From Monarcha castaneiventris obscurior (taxonomy: Eukaryota; Chordata; Aves; Passeriformes; Monarchidae), in NCBI GenBank assembly GCA_026261815.1, contig JAMPIT010000230.1:35982501-36046500 (forward strand): 64,000 nt of DNA, read 5' to 3'. The position numbers and the translations under genes were made by a program. Numbering within the stretch: the first letter of the stretch is position 1; each line of letters starts with the position of its first letter. The notes beneath the pieces are model-generated. The model saw only the letters and a program-made list of their open reading frames with translations, made no database searches and was not told the DNA's origin. Shown here in pieces: positions 17,765 through 31,626 of this stretch.

Positions 17765-20700
17765 CCTAATTTATCATAATACAGATATATTTTGCAAATT
17801 TAAACCTATCCTAAGACCATATGAACTAATGCAGCTCCATTGAATTCACTTATTTATACACCCCATAAAGCCTTGCTGTAGGTAAAGAAATCAGATAAAA
17901 TTGATCTCTGAACATTATGGACATAATCCTGGTGTTAATTTCAACATGACTTTTCTCACTGACTTTTGCAGGGGCTGGATAAACTCCCCAAGACTGCAAG
18001 ATATGAGCAAGACAGGCTGTAAAGCAAGAAATTTAGACTTCACTTAAATTTCAGGTTTCATCATTATTTGAGACTGTCTACATTCAGCAATGCAGCTTGG
18101 GATCACCTTGATACAGAGAACGCACTGACACTCTGGTCCTGTTTGACTGAGGCTGCTGAGAATGGCTTTGGTTTCAGTCCAAACAATGGCAAAATTCAAG
18201 TGAGATTTTACCTTATGAATAGTCTCTTCAGCTGGGATTTTAGCTAATGAATAGTCTCTTCACTTCAGTAGGCGAAAGGTCTGTTTTTAAATCACGTTAA
18301 ATAACACCCAGTAAAATCTTACAGCAGTGTGCAATTTCTTTTAACACAGAATGTTGAATTAACATGTACAGATAAGTCTGTATTTCAGCTTGTACTCCTA
18401 ACTCCTGTGAAGACAATAAAGAGCCTTGTCCTCATTAGAGTTTTATCTTACAAGATTCAGCTTGAGCTAAGAGTACAACTCTTTCTTCTTTAATTAAGTT
18501 AAGATCTGAAATGTTAATTAAACTGAGTGGCACAAAGCTTGTGTGAGAGCCTTTGCAAGACTGGGACCAGTTGTGTTGAGATAAAATCCAGGAAATGACG
18601 GGCAAGATATCATTATGTGGGGTTTGGAATAAGTCTCAAACTCTCATCAACTGAACACCCATTTCTGGTTCTGTTCTCAACCCTGTGATGAATTCCTAGA
18701 GACAGGATCTACCTCTCTCCTCCCTGAAGACCTAAGATGGCTGTGGACAACCAGGGTCACAGTGTTATCAATAGTTACAGCAAGAGATGAAAAAATCTCT
18801 AATGAATCTCAGCAAGTGAGCTTCTGTTTTCCAAACCTTGCCCAGGATTTAATGTAGCCGTAGCTTTATGATGGCAAGGTTCTGCATCACCTGTGCTGGG
18901 ACAGCCCATTTCACCTTCTCATTTCTTTGCATTTCTCAGAAACTTTTTGCAAAACACTTTCTTTGATCATCTCTAGATACAATGTGTTAAAGAAGCTGCT
19001 CTCTGTATCTGTCCAAACACTCCACCACAGAAGTGTTATTTTCATCAATAAAAGAAAGCACATTGTGTTGTAGGCAGTAACTCTTCCTAAACTCCTTTAC
19101 TATGCACCTATATAGCAGTAGATGCAATCAGTAAAGTCTGGAAAAACATATCAGTGATGTCAGAACTCACTGTTTATTCACTTGCAACAATTCCTCACAA
19201 TTTACTCTTCAGAAATCATGTGTGAGGATGCTTTGTTCACAAAAGCACTTGCCAAAGCAAATCTTTGGCTGTCAGCCCTGATTATTCTTATTACAAAACT
19301 AAAGTGACTTTGAGTGGAAGCAACTAGTAAGTGACAAATTAATTGAAAATTGATTCTACATATTGTGTGTTGATAAAATATATAACTTTGCTGATAAATC
19401 ATACAACTTGAAATGTGTATGTAGTTCCTCCAAAAAATTAATTACTTTTTGCAAATTGTTAGCTCAGTTCCTTGTGCACATAAGCATTATTTTAAATTGT
19501 ACATCAGACAGAAGAACTGCATCAGACAGAAGATAAAGGCAGATTTGTATGCTATGTCTCTAAAGTAGCTGGTAGGCATAAAAATAACTACTTGAGTTGA
19601 AGTACCAAAAACCTTAGCAGGAAAGCTGGCAAGAGATACAGCTGTTCAGCTGGGAGCTAAGTATACTTCATAATGCCACAGTGCTGCTTACTTCCCATTA
19701 GATATGAATTAAGTTGCATCCACACATTATGTATTGTTATCAGCTGGTATACAGGATGCAAATGTGTAAGAATCCCTTGTGCAGCTCCACAGTTCCTTTT
19801 AAACACACAAGTATTTTTTTCATCCATTGTATGTAAGTGTATGCATAAAACCCTTATGAATATTAGCATGAATCTGCTATACATAGGATATTTAGCTCCC
19901 TGTGCATTTCATAAATGTAACTTAGGGCAATGATGTACAACAAAAGGAACTACTTCAACGCAAGAGTTACTGTGATGAGGGGCTCTAAAGCCAATCCAAA
20001 CCCAAAATCTCAGATCCAAATGTTCCAGGCTTTGTGGATGAACAGAATGAGACTTTTGTGGCTTAGTCTCATGACACTAGTCCAAGACATGTGTGGTCCC
20101 ATTCGTTTAGAAAAACAGTATTTTTTATTTTCTGCAGGACAGAATAGCTTTCTTACAGAATCTCAAGCTATTCAGGCAAATTTATGGCAGTGAAATCATG
20201 TAAGATGTGCCTGATTCTGTTACTCAATTTTTTAACTTACTTGCCCAAAGCAATCCCTTTTTAAATTTAATTTTCCATGTAGTCTTGGAGATGCATTTTA
20301 GGGCTGAAAGCACATTTCAATATGCTTAAGTTAAAGAAGTCAAAATCTTTTTGAAACTATTTTAGTTGGGTGTCAATGCTTCCCAAAGTATTATGAGCAT
20401 GTGGAAGGGATTTTGATTTTTGCTTCTTCACAGGGATGATGAGAGGCACTGGAACACCACTAATCACTACAGACTCTTCATGGCCATAAGCAGAACCTCA
20501 GCTATTGCATAAACAGCTTCAGTGGAGTTGCTGGGAACATGCTGATGTACTCTGGCTGAGAACATGACTAAAGAAACATTAAAAAATATAAATTCAAAAG
20601 CTAACTGTTAAACAGCAACAACAACAATCTAAATTTCTTGTTTTCTTTTCAGAAGCAAACACGGCAAAAATCAACTATATTCCTTATGCATATGAAGAGC

Positions 20701-20855
20701 AGCAGCACACCAGATACGGCTTATCATCAGTACTGGATGTTCTTATTAGCTTCTAATCTGTCTTTATTTGATTTGACAGCACAGTTCAGGAAGTCTGTAT
20801 AATGGAGGAGCTTGAGAGCTATTTCTGATTCCCACTTTCCCACCGTGCCATTTAC
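17009..20855 (-). other. THRB: THRB intron splitting the DNA-binding domain
   Basis: 3847-bp intron with donor GTAAAT and acceptor CACTTAG. It contains the tetranucleotide array at 17677-17764 and two small local duplications: a 16-bp copy of ATGAATAGTCTCTTCA near 18216 and 18248, and a 14-bp copy of CATCAGACAGAAGA near 19504 and 19520. Confidence 0.9.
17677..17764. repeat. Tetranucleotide microsatellite (TCTA)22
   Basis: Twenty-two uninterrupted TCTA units (88 bp) inside the intron that splits the DNA-binding domain. Long pure arrays like this are usually length-polymorphic. Confidence 0.97.
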
Positions 20856-20956
20856 CTTGCAACCTTCGCAAGTGATGCAGCGATAATGATATCCGGTGGC
20901 TTTGTCCCCACATACTACACATAGCTCATCCTTGTCTAAGTAACTGGGTATATACC
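20856..20956 (-). CDS. THRB: THRB exon: first zinc finger of DNA-binding domain
   Basis: 101-nt exon, entered in phase 1 after TTTGCAG and ending TGC-AAG|GTAAAT. It encodes [20 protein letters not shown] followed by [13 protein letters not shown]. The four zinc-binding cysteines of the first finger (C-x2-C-x13-C-x2-C) are present, and the P-box EGCKG, which selects the AGGTCA half-site, is split across this and the next exon. Residues [17 protein letters not shown] are typical of thyroid hormone receptors. This is the acceptor shared by all three N-terminal exons, so it is the point where isoforms converge. Confidence 0.99.
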
Positions 20957-23900
20957 CTGCAAAGAAAAAGAGGATGTGGCATGTAAACTCCATGTAAAAT
21001 TATATGATACATTTGATATAAAAAGATTGTATTAAAATTCACTGCAGATCTTGTCTACCAGTGCCATACTTCCGAACTCACTGAATTTCCTGAATAAAAG
21101 TTCATATTATTTTACAGACTTAATTAAACACAGTCTATAAGATCTTCTACTCTTCAGACTGATTCAGTGTCTACTAGTCAAGAAGGAAAAGTTGGAACAT
21201 GATTTCTCTCTCCCGAGTGAAATACTATCTCAGAAAATATTAATTACTTCAAAAGATTTGATGTGAAATAATAAAATAGCAGTTAAGATATACAATATAT
21301 TTCTGTTGTATGTATCAGAAAAAAACTCAATATACTTGTACACTCAGATGAGATCCCAGGTTTCAGTGTGACTGGGGGATTTGGCAGTAAGAAATATTTA
21401 CTGAGAGATGGTTGGTTTCAAAGCAGAGAGGTACTAGCAACATATAGCCCAAGCTGTACTGATCATGCCTAACCTGAATGTGATCCACAGGAATACTTAA
21501 CATAGCCTGAATTTAAAGCAAAATATGTGGATATTCAAATATATGTCTGTGTGTGTGTACATGTATGTGTTGAAATGAAATTTTCTATTCTGGAGTGGTT
21601 TAACAGATCCAACCAGTGAAAATATTCCTGCTGTGAAAAAAATTGGCAATGCTTGGTTCTTTTTCCACAATGACATTTGTTTTGAAAACACAAACATATT
21701 TTCAATTTGAGCAAAAAACCAAAACAATTCTGATGGCAAGCAAAAAGTACTTGTAACTACAGACAACTTTTAAACAGGGTAAAATACAAACCTTTCAAAA
21801 TCAATGTTTCCATGACTCATGGACTTACAGTTCGGACCTTTACCTTCTGAAAAACCTCACTGTGAAGACGTAACATGGAGATCTCAGATTCCCTTTGAGG
21901 GCAGAGAGGAAAATGCATCTACTTGTATAACTGTGTAAGATTACTGGAGTGTAGTAAACATTTCACAGAATCCCACAATGGCTGAGGTTGGAAGTCACTT
22001 CTGGAGATCAACTGCTCCAACACCCCTGCTCAACACAGGACCACCAAGAGCCAGCTGTCCAGCACCATGCCCAAACAGCTTTTGAGTATCTCCAGGGATG
22101 GAGACTCCACAACCTTTCTGGGCAATCTGTGCAAGTGCTTTGCTCTGTCACCTTCAAAGTGAAAAGAAAATACTATTTTATTATTCTCAGAAGGAATTCC
22201 CTGAATTTGTATTTGTGCTCATTGCCTTTTGTTCTGTCACTGGGAACTGAGAGGAGTCTGGCCCTGTCTTCTACAGTATGGATGATCAGGTGTTTACACA
22301 CACTGATATGCCCCCTTGAGCTTTTTCTGCTCCAGGCTGAACAGTTCCAGCTTTCTCAGTTGGTCTTCACAGAAGAGATGCTCCAGTTCATCATCTTTGT
22401 GGGCCTTTGCTGGGCTTGCTCCAGGATATCTGTGCCTTTCTTGTGTTGGGGAGCCCAGAACTGAACACAACACTGCAGATGTGTTTCACTAGAGCTGAAC
22501 AGAAAGGATGGATCACATCCCTCAAGCTGCTGGTGATGGTTTTCCTAAAGCAGACCAGGATGCAATTTACCTCCCTTGCTTCAAGAACACATTGCTGGCC
22601 CATATGCAACTTGCTGCCACCCAGGAACCCCCAAGAACTGGCATGTTCCCCCCAGCTGGGATCCACCCTGTACTGCTGTGTTTATTATTTCTCCCCTTGT
22701 GCAGAATTTGGCCTTTCCCTTTAATGAAGTTCAAGAGATTCCTCTCATCCCATTTTTCTAGCCTGCCTAGGTTGCCCTGAATGGCAGCACACCCATCTGG
22801 TGTTGCAGCCGCTCCTCCCGGTTTTGCATCAGCTGCCAGCTGCCTGAGTGGAATTTATGAGTGCAATGAAGGAGAGTCCTTTGGATGTGGCTGCCTGTAA
22901 CACTACCCCCTGCCACTGGCTTGCTGAATCCATCTGTAGCACCACACATGAGGCCAGACATGAAGCTTGCTGTCTTTATGCAGCCCTCACAGCAATATGG
23001 GTTGGTACAGCTTGGGGACTTGGGACGCCAGTCACTTGGAGGACAACCAGCAGCAAGATTCAGGGCAGCAGAAAGCTGTTGGAGGATGCTGCAAGAGGGC
23101 TGGCCATCATCTTCCTGCAACTAACATGCCAGAGGGTCTGCTCAGTAAGTTTGAATTAAAATGCCTTCCCTAAGGCTATGCTTCCAGATGTTCTCCAGAA
23201 AGGAAAGCCCAAATCAGAGGCAAAACACTTAAAGCTAACTGAACTTAAAGTGCTTAAACTTTATGGAGGCTGCTGAGTAAATCAGGAAAAAGTAAAGAAG
23301 GCAGAAAGTATTTGTATGGCCCAGTTTGAGTGTAATTATGAGAACCTCAAATCATAGAGGAACATACACCCCTCTTCTCTAAAATGAGGAAGCAGTAGTA
23401 CTTGGAAGCCATGCCTGGATATAGGCATCTCAGGTCTGCCAATATTCCTACTGACATCTGAAAGCGGAGTGGGGGAATGAGCTGAGATCTTAATGTTGTA
23501 TCCAGCCAGTCTACAAGACAGCAGATGACCAGATTTACGTTCAGGCTACGTTTCTCCATGATGAACAAGTTATGCTTGGATAGACTGATGGCCATGTGAC
23601 ATTGAGGGATGAGAGACAGCAGGGTTTCAACTCTAATTACATCACTGACTCCTAATAGACACTATGCCAGTGGGGGATTAGCAGAGGCTATTATCTCCAT
23701 CCTGCCCCCACTTTGCTCACACCTGCCTCTGCACATGCAACACATACACAACACAGAGCTGATAGAGTGGGCAGAAGTTGCAGCAAAGGGATGCAGAATT
23801 TTCCCCTAAATTTCTCAAAGATCTATGGCATCTTGTTATTGCTGGTTACTGCTATTCATGAAACACAGACTTTGCATAGCATAAAGTACATCCTCCAAAA

Positions 23901-26900
23901 TTCAGTATCCCTGGTTAGCTTCCTCAAGAATTGCTTCTGAATTAAATGCCTTGATACTTTATTATGATACAAACTGGTTAGTGCTGCTCATGTAATGGCA
24001 ACTTGTTCTACTGGAGGAGCAGGAGATCACTTGTCTAAACTGCTTCCTTAAATATATACAGTAGGTCATGCATAGGACCACTGCTGTCCATCTCCTTCCT
24101 GGAGTTCCATGATTTTATCCAATAGAGGAAACAGTTTCCAACCTGGCAGAAGACACAATCTCCTACAGGGACTCTTAGTCAGAAATTAAAAATGGCATCC
24201 CTACATGCAACCACATTCCCAATTTTCTTGCATCAGAAGCATTAAGTGCCACCTACTTAAACTACCTAAATATTATGTTCAGTACTTCTGCAGGACTGAG
24301 CCTATGTCACAAGGAAAACACACACTTGGAACTCTTCTAGGGATGCAACAGCAAACAATAGAAAAATTTTATCCCAAGAAATCACTGGCAACAAAAGTGT
24401 GCAATATACACCTTTTCTTTCTATCAGTTTTCTATATTTTTAACACTTCTTCCAAGAGCTAATGGGGTCAGAAACAGCTAGAGTGGGAAAACTGGACCTT
24501 CAGTAGTATTTTTAAATTTTAAATTCAGACAAATATCACAGCAAAAGGAGTAAGTGGATTTACATTCAGTTCTGACAAACACTCATGTCCACTCCAAGTA
24601 ATCTCTAGTAGCTGCAAATTTCCTGTATGACCTCTGTATAAATTCAATACAATTTCATTTGAAAGACGTGCAGATAAACAGACTCAGTACATTTTTTCTG
24701 CTTCTCAGAGTTAGAAACAGCATTAGCAGGAAGAAATTCAACACTCTTTCTAAACATGGTACCAGCATGGAAGAAACGAATAGTGGAGTGGAGATTCTTT
24801 GGGAAGCCATGGATGGCAGCAGAGTTGTCTGTTAGATGTTTTGAGGAAGGGGAAGAGCATCAGACTTGTCTCAGTATTTGCACCACTCTAAGTAACTTGT
24901 CTCTGCTATCAACAAGTACTTTTGCTTCATGTGTGTGTAATAACACTGAAGCAAAAATAAAAACACCTCTGTGGAAAAGCAGATGCTGTCTGGACAGAGT
25001 AACCCAGGTGCTCTCTTACTACAGAAGAATGTCTGATAAATCTCAAGGGAAGATCAGGTAGGTTCCTATTTCAGGTACTCATAATTAATCTTTTATTTCT
25101 TCGTTAAAACCTTTTAAGTAATAGCTAAGAAGAACTGTTCAAGAGCAACACCAACCTCACTGAATTGTACAAAAACAGCCAATATCGTTCCTTGTTGCTT
25201 CAAGTCTCTGCTGTATTCAGCATCCTCATGGACTGTCATTTGTTGCACCCTGTATGATCCTCCAAGTTAATTACCTGTCAAGTATGACTTGACATTGTTC
25301 ATCCCGATGCCCACCTTGGATCTTTGTTTTGAGTGGAGAATAGTAGTGAATGACCTCGATCTACCATGTCTGCTGTTTAGGTTCCCCTGTAGCCTAAAGT
25401 AACATCTTTGGTCCCCAGACTTCCACCTGCCAGTCTGCCTAATCTTACTGTCTTGGCAAGGCTAAGCACACAGAAAGACCAGTTGCCCCTCTCTAGAAGA
25501 ATATGTCATATAATCCATTATAGCCAATCTTAAGAGCGTTTAAAATCACAACTGTAGGTTTGTAGAGGTATGGCAGGAAACAATTCCCTTCAACAGGAAA
25601 ATGCACAATGAGTCTGCCCCCAGCCGCCATAAGGACAGAAGGAGATCTGCTAACCTATGCAGTCATCTGAGGTACTCCTTCATTAATACTGTATGCATGC
25701 ACTCTTGAATTACCATTTGCAGGAATGATGCCTTAAAGCAGCATATATGACCCTGCACAGTGTAATGGGCTGGAGAGACATGAATGAGACACTCAGTGGC
25801 TATTCCTCCATGCAACAAGGCAAAGAAAATCTATTTAAAATACAATAAACTCTGAAAAATTACAGTGTTTCTTTTTCCTCTGTACATGGTACACATTAAC
25901 AGCAAGAACCAAAAAAAAAGCATATTTTGAGAAAAGTAAAAAAACCAATTTCAGTTTTGTTAAAGTATCACTGTACCCAGGTCTGTACAGATCATGTGAT
26001 ATTTGCCTAGGGAATTAATCCACATCTTAAAAAAATTGTTGAACCAAACGGGATTTGACTACCAAACAGGGATATGAGTAACACCGATGCAAACAAATTA
26101 TACCTGTCTACCAGATGTTCATTGTTAGCTTGTCCTAATCCACCACAGATTTATAGTTTGCACGCAGAAAATGCCATATTTTGCTATTGCAAAAGGACAC
26201 TTACATTTCAAGACCATTATTCAGTATTTTAATTTTCACTGTACACTGGCAAAGTCATGTATTAAATATATTCCCTGAAATCTTTCTTTCCCCCATCTGG
26301 TATGGTATGCACGACTAGAGACCACTCACTAAAATGAGGAGTTAGAACTTACCAGTAAGCTGGTACTCATTTACCAGACACTGCAGTATGAAAATGAAAA
26401 AGATGAAATTAATTACTACCTTGAGAACCCCCAACTGTATTAAAACTGAAATGTAAATTTATACTGCTGTTCTACTGCTTTCATAGTCACCTTGAACTCT
26501 TTACAAATTACAAAAAATTACAAGGACCAGCCATACATCATCCTTGACATACTTGTGCACAAAAAGCTTAAACGGAGCGTTTGTTGGTGAAAGCATAGAG
26601 CCGAGAGAGAAAAAGCATACTCCATTTTTTTGTGCTATTATCAACATTGATCTGAAAGGCTGGTCTGATACACTGATCCTTGTTTCCCACTTTCTTTAAA
26701 TTACTCCCACTGAGAAAAAATGGCTTATTTCTCCTTCGAGCTTGGAAGCACTGAGAATGTTGCTGAACAGATTCACACTTTTCTTGTTAGCTCACTGGCT
26801 TGCTTGTCCTCAATTTTGATCTTTGTTGACATTCTTTGATTTATGAAATTACTAAAATTTAGCAAAAGATTCTGCAAAGATTGAATCTGAAACATTTTAT

Positions 26901-29900
26901 AGTCCCTTTTCTCCAACGACTTTCCAGTGTATTAGCTCTGTTCCTTAAGCTGAATCAGAAACCTTATCAACAACAGTGCTTTTGCAGAGAATGTGCTGAA
27001 AACATTTTAGCCCAAACTGTGTTATCACTTTAACTTCTGCAATCAGTACCGTACCTGCAGCCATTACCAACTACAGGTACAACTACACCACTTCAAGGGT
27101 CAGACCATGCCATTTCCCCACCCCTCAAGTTGTTGAAATGTTTTTAGAGACAATATCTTAGTACTGCAAGAAAGTTATTTATTTAGAAATCTAAGCCTCA
27201 CTGAACAAAGCAAAGTATGACTTACTTCATTTTTTCATCCTTTATCTGGTTGTGGAAAGGTTACAGTAAAAGAGATGAAAACACATTATTTCCATTGACT
27301 TTTTATTATGGCAGAAACATAACTCCAAATGCATAACGATTTATGCAATGGATTACGCATTTTTTCTTAGTGCTATTTCCTTAGATGGGTGGTCAAGAGC
27401 AAAATTAATATTTTTCAGCCTTGAATAATCGTTAACATACTAGGAGCTGCTCTGCTGCAAAGACCAGGATGACAAATTCTCAGTGTTTCTGTAAATTGAT
27501 TATATCCACACACACTCCCTGCATTGATGAGACGACATTTTGGCATAAACTTCATGTTACTTTTTCTTAGCTGTCTAGAAAGTTCCCTAATGTTTTCACA
27601 CTGCTGAGAACTCAGTTTGGGCTAATTCAGTTGCATACTCTAGCACCCACACAGTACGTATTCGCAGCTGCACGTTAATTGCCTGACAAAATATAAAGGG
27701 AAATAATTATGGTAAATACAATTATAAAAATAAAAACAATAATAACAACTTTCAAAGCCCCGTTCTCCCACCATACCAAGGGCCCTTCAAAAGACAGTAT
27801 TTGCCTCACCGGTATCTCACTGGTATCTGGGAAGCAAGGTGAGCTGCAGGGATGAGGAGCTGGCTCTGCTACAGCCTAAACTCAAGAATCCCCCCGTGCA
27901 AACCCTCGGCTGGGGGGCAGCCTCTGCTTACTGTTCTCCACCCCCACAGAATCCGAAGTTAAAGCCTAACCTCACAGACACCTGTGGACATCTTTCATTA
28001 ACCTTGTCCAGGAAATTACTGTGCAAAGGAAAGTGAAAGCCAGCTCTCCTCCCAGTTTTAACTTTGCAGACATTTCTCCCGCGTTGTCCAAATGTCCAAA
28101 ACACTGTGCAGACACCAAGTGTGGGGAGACTGAGGTTTCTGGACTCCTGTACATATTTCCTTTGTACCTTCCTAACTGCATTATGTCCTCCCTGTTGCTG
28201 GGTACTCCCCCTCACAGCATAGGTGGTGTGAGGAGATCCAGGGACATTTTTGCCTGTCTGCTCAGCCTCTGCACAAGGGCAGGGGGCCACAAGCTCCCCC
28301 AGAGCACCACCCATCCAGCATGCAGTGCTGCAAGCTCACCATGGCTGACAGCACTGTATGAGGGGAAAAATATTCCAGTTTAAGCTCTCTGGGACAAAAC
28401 TGAGAACAGCACCTCGTTCTGACGATGATGAGCCATGTTCTGCTTATCAGATTTCACAGCATTATGCAGAAAACAAAGTATATCTGGCTGCCTGTTTCCT
28501 AGGGCGGGATCAGGTCTGAAAGGGCTTCCTTACTAAAACAGTAACCTCTTACACAAATGTTGTGCTGTCACCTTTTAACAGCGTACACCAGAGCACAAAA
28601 GGTAATGGAGCAACAAGTAGATGCAAAGCTAAACCCACATCTCCACCTCTTGATTTTCTGGACTGCAATTCTTTTCTTTAGAAGTTAATTCTTTCATCGG
28701 AGTTTCTGACAGATAGTCAGGAAATAACAGTTTTTAATGTACTGTAATAACTGAAGCAGCTTTCTTATATTTAGAATAACTGGCTATGCTTTATAAATGC
28801 TTTTTTTTTTTTTCCCTTAGTGACACATTGCTGAGGTCTTTGGTTCTCATTTTTCAAGTTATTTTCTGAATTCTTTTGAAGTGGCATAAAAATAGAGACG
28901 TAATTAAATACCCTTTCATAAATTATAAACTTTTCAGCATATAAAATGTTGATTTATTTTTCTTTCCAGAGGAAAAACAAGACTTTAACCATTTAGTAAC
29001 TAGCAAGAGTTCTGACAGGAAAAGAGTCCATGTGCTACTGTAAAGTACGATCTGATTTGAACAGCACATTATTAAGATTATGACAAATTTTAGCGGACTA
29101 ACAAAAATACCAACTGCAACAATCAAGACTCCTCATGAACACCTGTTTAGGGACTTAATTTTGTTTTAATGGGCTATTACCAAGGCTTCTCTAACAAACT
29201 CACTCGCTCCCCCAATCAATTCTGGATCAATACAGACACACATGCCCTGTGAAAAGCCTTCTGTTCTTAGGACAGGATTAAAAGATCCGTTAATTTTACG
29301 ATAGCTTGCTTAAAAGATGGAAATTAAAAAAAAAAAAAAAAGGAAAAAAAGAGAAGATGCACATGTTCCACGCAGTTTAGATCTCTTCTGCTTAACAAAC
29401 TCAACATTTGCATAGGTTTGACAGAAGGGAGGCCACTTTTTATTGATTACCACAGTAATAAGGCTCTAAAGAATCCCAGAACACATTGCTCAATCTCTGT
29501 GAATGATCAATTAAAAGCCTGCTCGAGAGTCGGCTTCCACCAAAATTCATCGCCATTTCTCAGTGAAACTGAGGTGGTAGAAAACAAGGGCAGACAAGCA
29601 GTTTTTAAAAACTCTGTAGTCTTTCAAAAAAAACAAGTAAAAAACTTTACACAGGGCAGATGTCAGGTGTCTGAATATTGAAATAACTTAAAGCTCTGAT
29701 CTAGGTGTATCAATTATTATTTGTAACCTTTAACATTATGAAAAATGTATTCCTTTGGTGACTTTGCAACAGCAAGTCTTTATTTTTATTAAGTTAATCC
29801 TGAGATAAACTTTTTTTTAAACCAAAAATAAGACATGGGAGAAGTGTGCAAAGGCTAAGAATTCATTAATTAAAAGCCAACAGCAGATAAATAGCCTTAA

Positions 29901-31145
29901 AAAGCATTTAAAATGTTGCACAACACAAAAACATGCATTATCCACAAACACATTTAGCCTACAATTTGATCATGTTTTTACAGCTTCCAAGAAGGATTTT
30001 AAAAATCATTTTATTATGAAATATGATACTGTTCAAAGTATAAAATTGAGACATTTTTCTATCAATCATACAGATTTATTGCTTCAAGGGTTAATGAGTA
30101 TTTTTTGCCCAAAGGAAAATATTTCAGTTTTCCACGTAGTTAATAAAATTAAACAGTCTACTTTTCACTACAAAGATACTTCAAAAGTAGTAAATGGTGT
30201 TTTCTTTATCTCTCTAGTTACATCAGATTCATCTGGATTTTGGAAAACTGAATACAGAAAATCTGGTCTTATCACAAAAGAACACTTGTTTTGGTATAAC
30301 ATACTGTTTATTTTTCTTCTTTAATAATTTAATGATTTTAAAGAACCACAGAGAATGCACACTTCGTATGCGTCAGTTCAGCTGTCCGAGTTCAAAACAA
30401 ACAACATTGAAAACATTTCCAAGTGTTTGTTGGCATTTTGGGCTCTTTTTAAATCTCCTTTTCTTACTTGAAAGCAAAAGAATAAATTCTAAAAACCGGC
30501 AATGATTTAACCCTGAGGGACCAGACATTGCATGTCTCACAAACATATTGATTTGGATTTGCAATCTTTTGGATGCAAATTCATCTTTGTTGCATAGATA
30601 TATTCCTGAATTTTCAGTCTTTTTTGCTCTGCATAATCAGAAACTCGTGGTTTTCACTCAGAACATAGTAACTCAAACACAATCATTTTCCCATACATAT
30701 TTACAGTCCCATTTTCAAAATCTTTTGCCTGAGTTGCTGAGCAAACAGTTCACATTTACTGAAAACAAGGACTTAGTTTGTATGTAACCAGAAACATAGC
30801 TTTAAGATGCAGAATATATAATGACGACATTTCAGAAGAGAAACTTTCTTATCGAGCTCACTGGTGAATAGCAAAGGAACTTAATAGCCCAGGAAAGCAG
30901 AAAAAAAGCAATATATCTGCAAATGTCTCTTATAGATTAAGAAAAAGTGCTTGGAAATCCTCATCGCTCACCGAAAACCTTACAATCACCTAGCAACCTA
31001 TGTTACTGCTGCTTTCAATTTTGAACAGGCAGCCTTCACATTCAAAGATGCATCTGAGCCAACTGATGCAACTGTAAGTTTAAAGCAAAACAAAAACAAA
31101 ACCAGAGATTTTTTTTTTTTTGTTATTTAAATAAAATGCCCCTAC
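20957..31145 (-). other. THRB: THRB intron downstream of the beta2 exon
   Basis: 10.2-kb intron with donor GTAGGG and acceptor TTTGCAG. A CR1 fragment occupies 21964-22845. In mouse the corresponding intron carries a control region that directs beta2 expression in cones and pituitary; the avian equivalent would be expected here. Candidate sites near the beta2 end include a MAF-like near-palindrome TTGCTGAGCAA at 30734-30744 and POU/homeobox-like TGCATAATCA near 30633. A GC-richer block at 27.84-28.33 kb has no recognised role. The rest is AT-rich unique sequence. Confidence 0.8.
21964..22845 (-). mobile_element. CR1 LINE fragment, about 0.9 kb
   Basis: Starts at the 3' end in reverse (cacagaatcccacaatggct followed by gaggttggaagtcac and ctggagatcaactgctccaac) and continues through CR1 3' coding/UTR sequence to about 22845 (…gccctgaatggcagcacacc). 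It lies in the THRB sense orientation. Several open frames of up to 158 codons over this stretch are decayed CR1 or antisense shadows. The left (5') limit is approximate. Confidence 0.85.
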
Positions 31146-31473
31146 CTTTCTTCTGAGAGTACGATGGCGACTGCACTTGAGAAAAAGTAGGTTTTTCTTC
31201 TGTGAAAAATTCAGGTTGGTTGTACTGATTCAGGGCCATGTCCATGTCAGAGTACTCGCTTTTAAACACGTTTCCAGGGTAACTACAGGTATAAGGCTGA
31301 TTCACCGCCCAGGCCTGTTCCATATATATGTTGTTACTGTGCAGGACCTGAGCATCACAACTGCTGTAACCCTGATTATCTTCGATATATGTGCAATAAT
31401 CAGTGGACTGCATGTAGCAATTGCTACCAGCAGCTGGGTGCACTTCATATATTTCTTGCATACAGTAGTTCAT
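31146..31473 (-). CDS. THRB: TR-beta2-specific N-terminal exon
   Basis: First coding exon of TR-beta2, the isoform of cone photoreceptors, pituitary and hypothalamus, and inner ear. It starts at the ATG at 31473 (MNYCMQEIYEVHPAAGSNCY...) and encodes 109 residues plus one base. It ends ...SPSYSQKK and then G|GTAGGG at 31146/31145. The Tyr-, Cys- and Asn-rich N-terminus, the internal MEQAWAVNQPYTCSYP and the end TEEKPTFSQVQSPSYSQKK match vertebrate TR-beta2 nearly residue for residue. The exon is 328 nt, phase 1, and joins GG-TAT-ATA at 20956 to read KKGYIPSY. A TATA box lies 154-161 bp upstream and two short uORFs lie in the presumed leader. The beta2-specific N-terminus is known to have its own transactivating and coregulator-binding behaviour in the family. 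Confidence 0.98.
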
Positions 31474-31494
31474 TTTGTTAGCCTATCTCAGCTT

Positions 31495-31545
31495 CTACTT
31501 TACGTACACACACACATGCATACACACGCAGGCATGCATACACAT
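31495..31545 (-). CDS. uORF 1 in the TR-beta2 leader (16 codons)
   Basis: Minus-strand ATG at 31545 opens a 16-residue frame (MCMHACVCMHVCVYVK) ending in TAG at 31495, 21 nt before the main ATG and in the same frame. The sequence is a degenerate TG-rich repeat, so the peptide itself is probably unimportant. Upstream ORFs are known to dampen translation of mammalian THRB leaders. It counts only if transcription starts at the TATA box above. Confidence 0.45.
   Translation of the reverse strand: MCMHACVCMHVCVYVK
31500..31535 (-). CDS. uORF 2 in the TR-beta2 leader (11 codons)
   Basis: A second minus-strand ATG at 31535, in another frame, opens MPACVCMCVCT and ends with TAA at 31500. It overlaps uORF 1 completely, so a scanning ribosome meets start codons in two frames before the receptor start. 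Peptide function is not suggested. Confidence 0.4.
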   Translation of the reverse strand: MPACVCMCVCT

Positions 31546-31626
31546 GGGTCGGGAGAGGAGCAATGAATATACACCAGCAAAGTCAACTGCAAAACAGCCC
31601 GTTTTACTTCGGATGTGCTAAAATCC

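Noticed and set aside
21988..23173. Cluster of open frames of 60-158 codons
   Set aside because: Mostly within or next to a decayed CR1 fragment; open in several frames at once and without intact reverse transcriptase motifs.
24756..25061. 101-codon plus-strand frame in the beta2 intron
   Set aside because: No recognisable family, no promoter or splice context, ordinary length for chance in AT-rich DNA.
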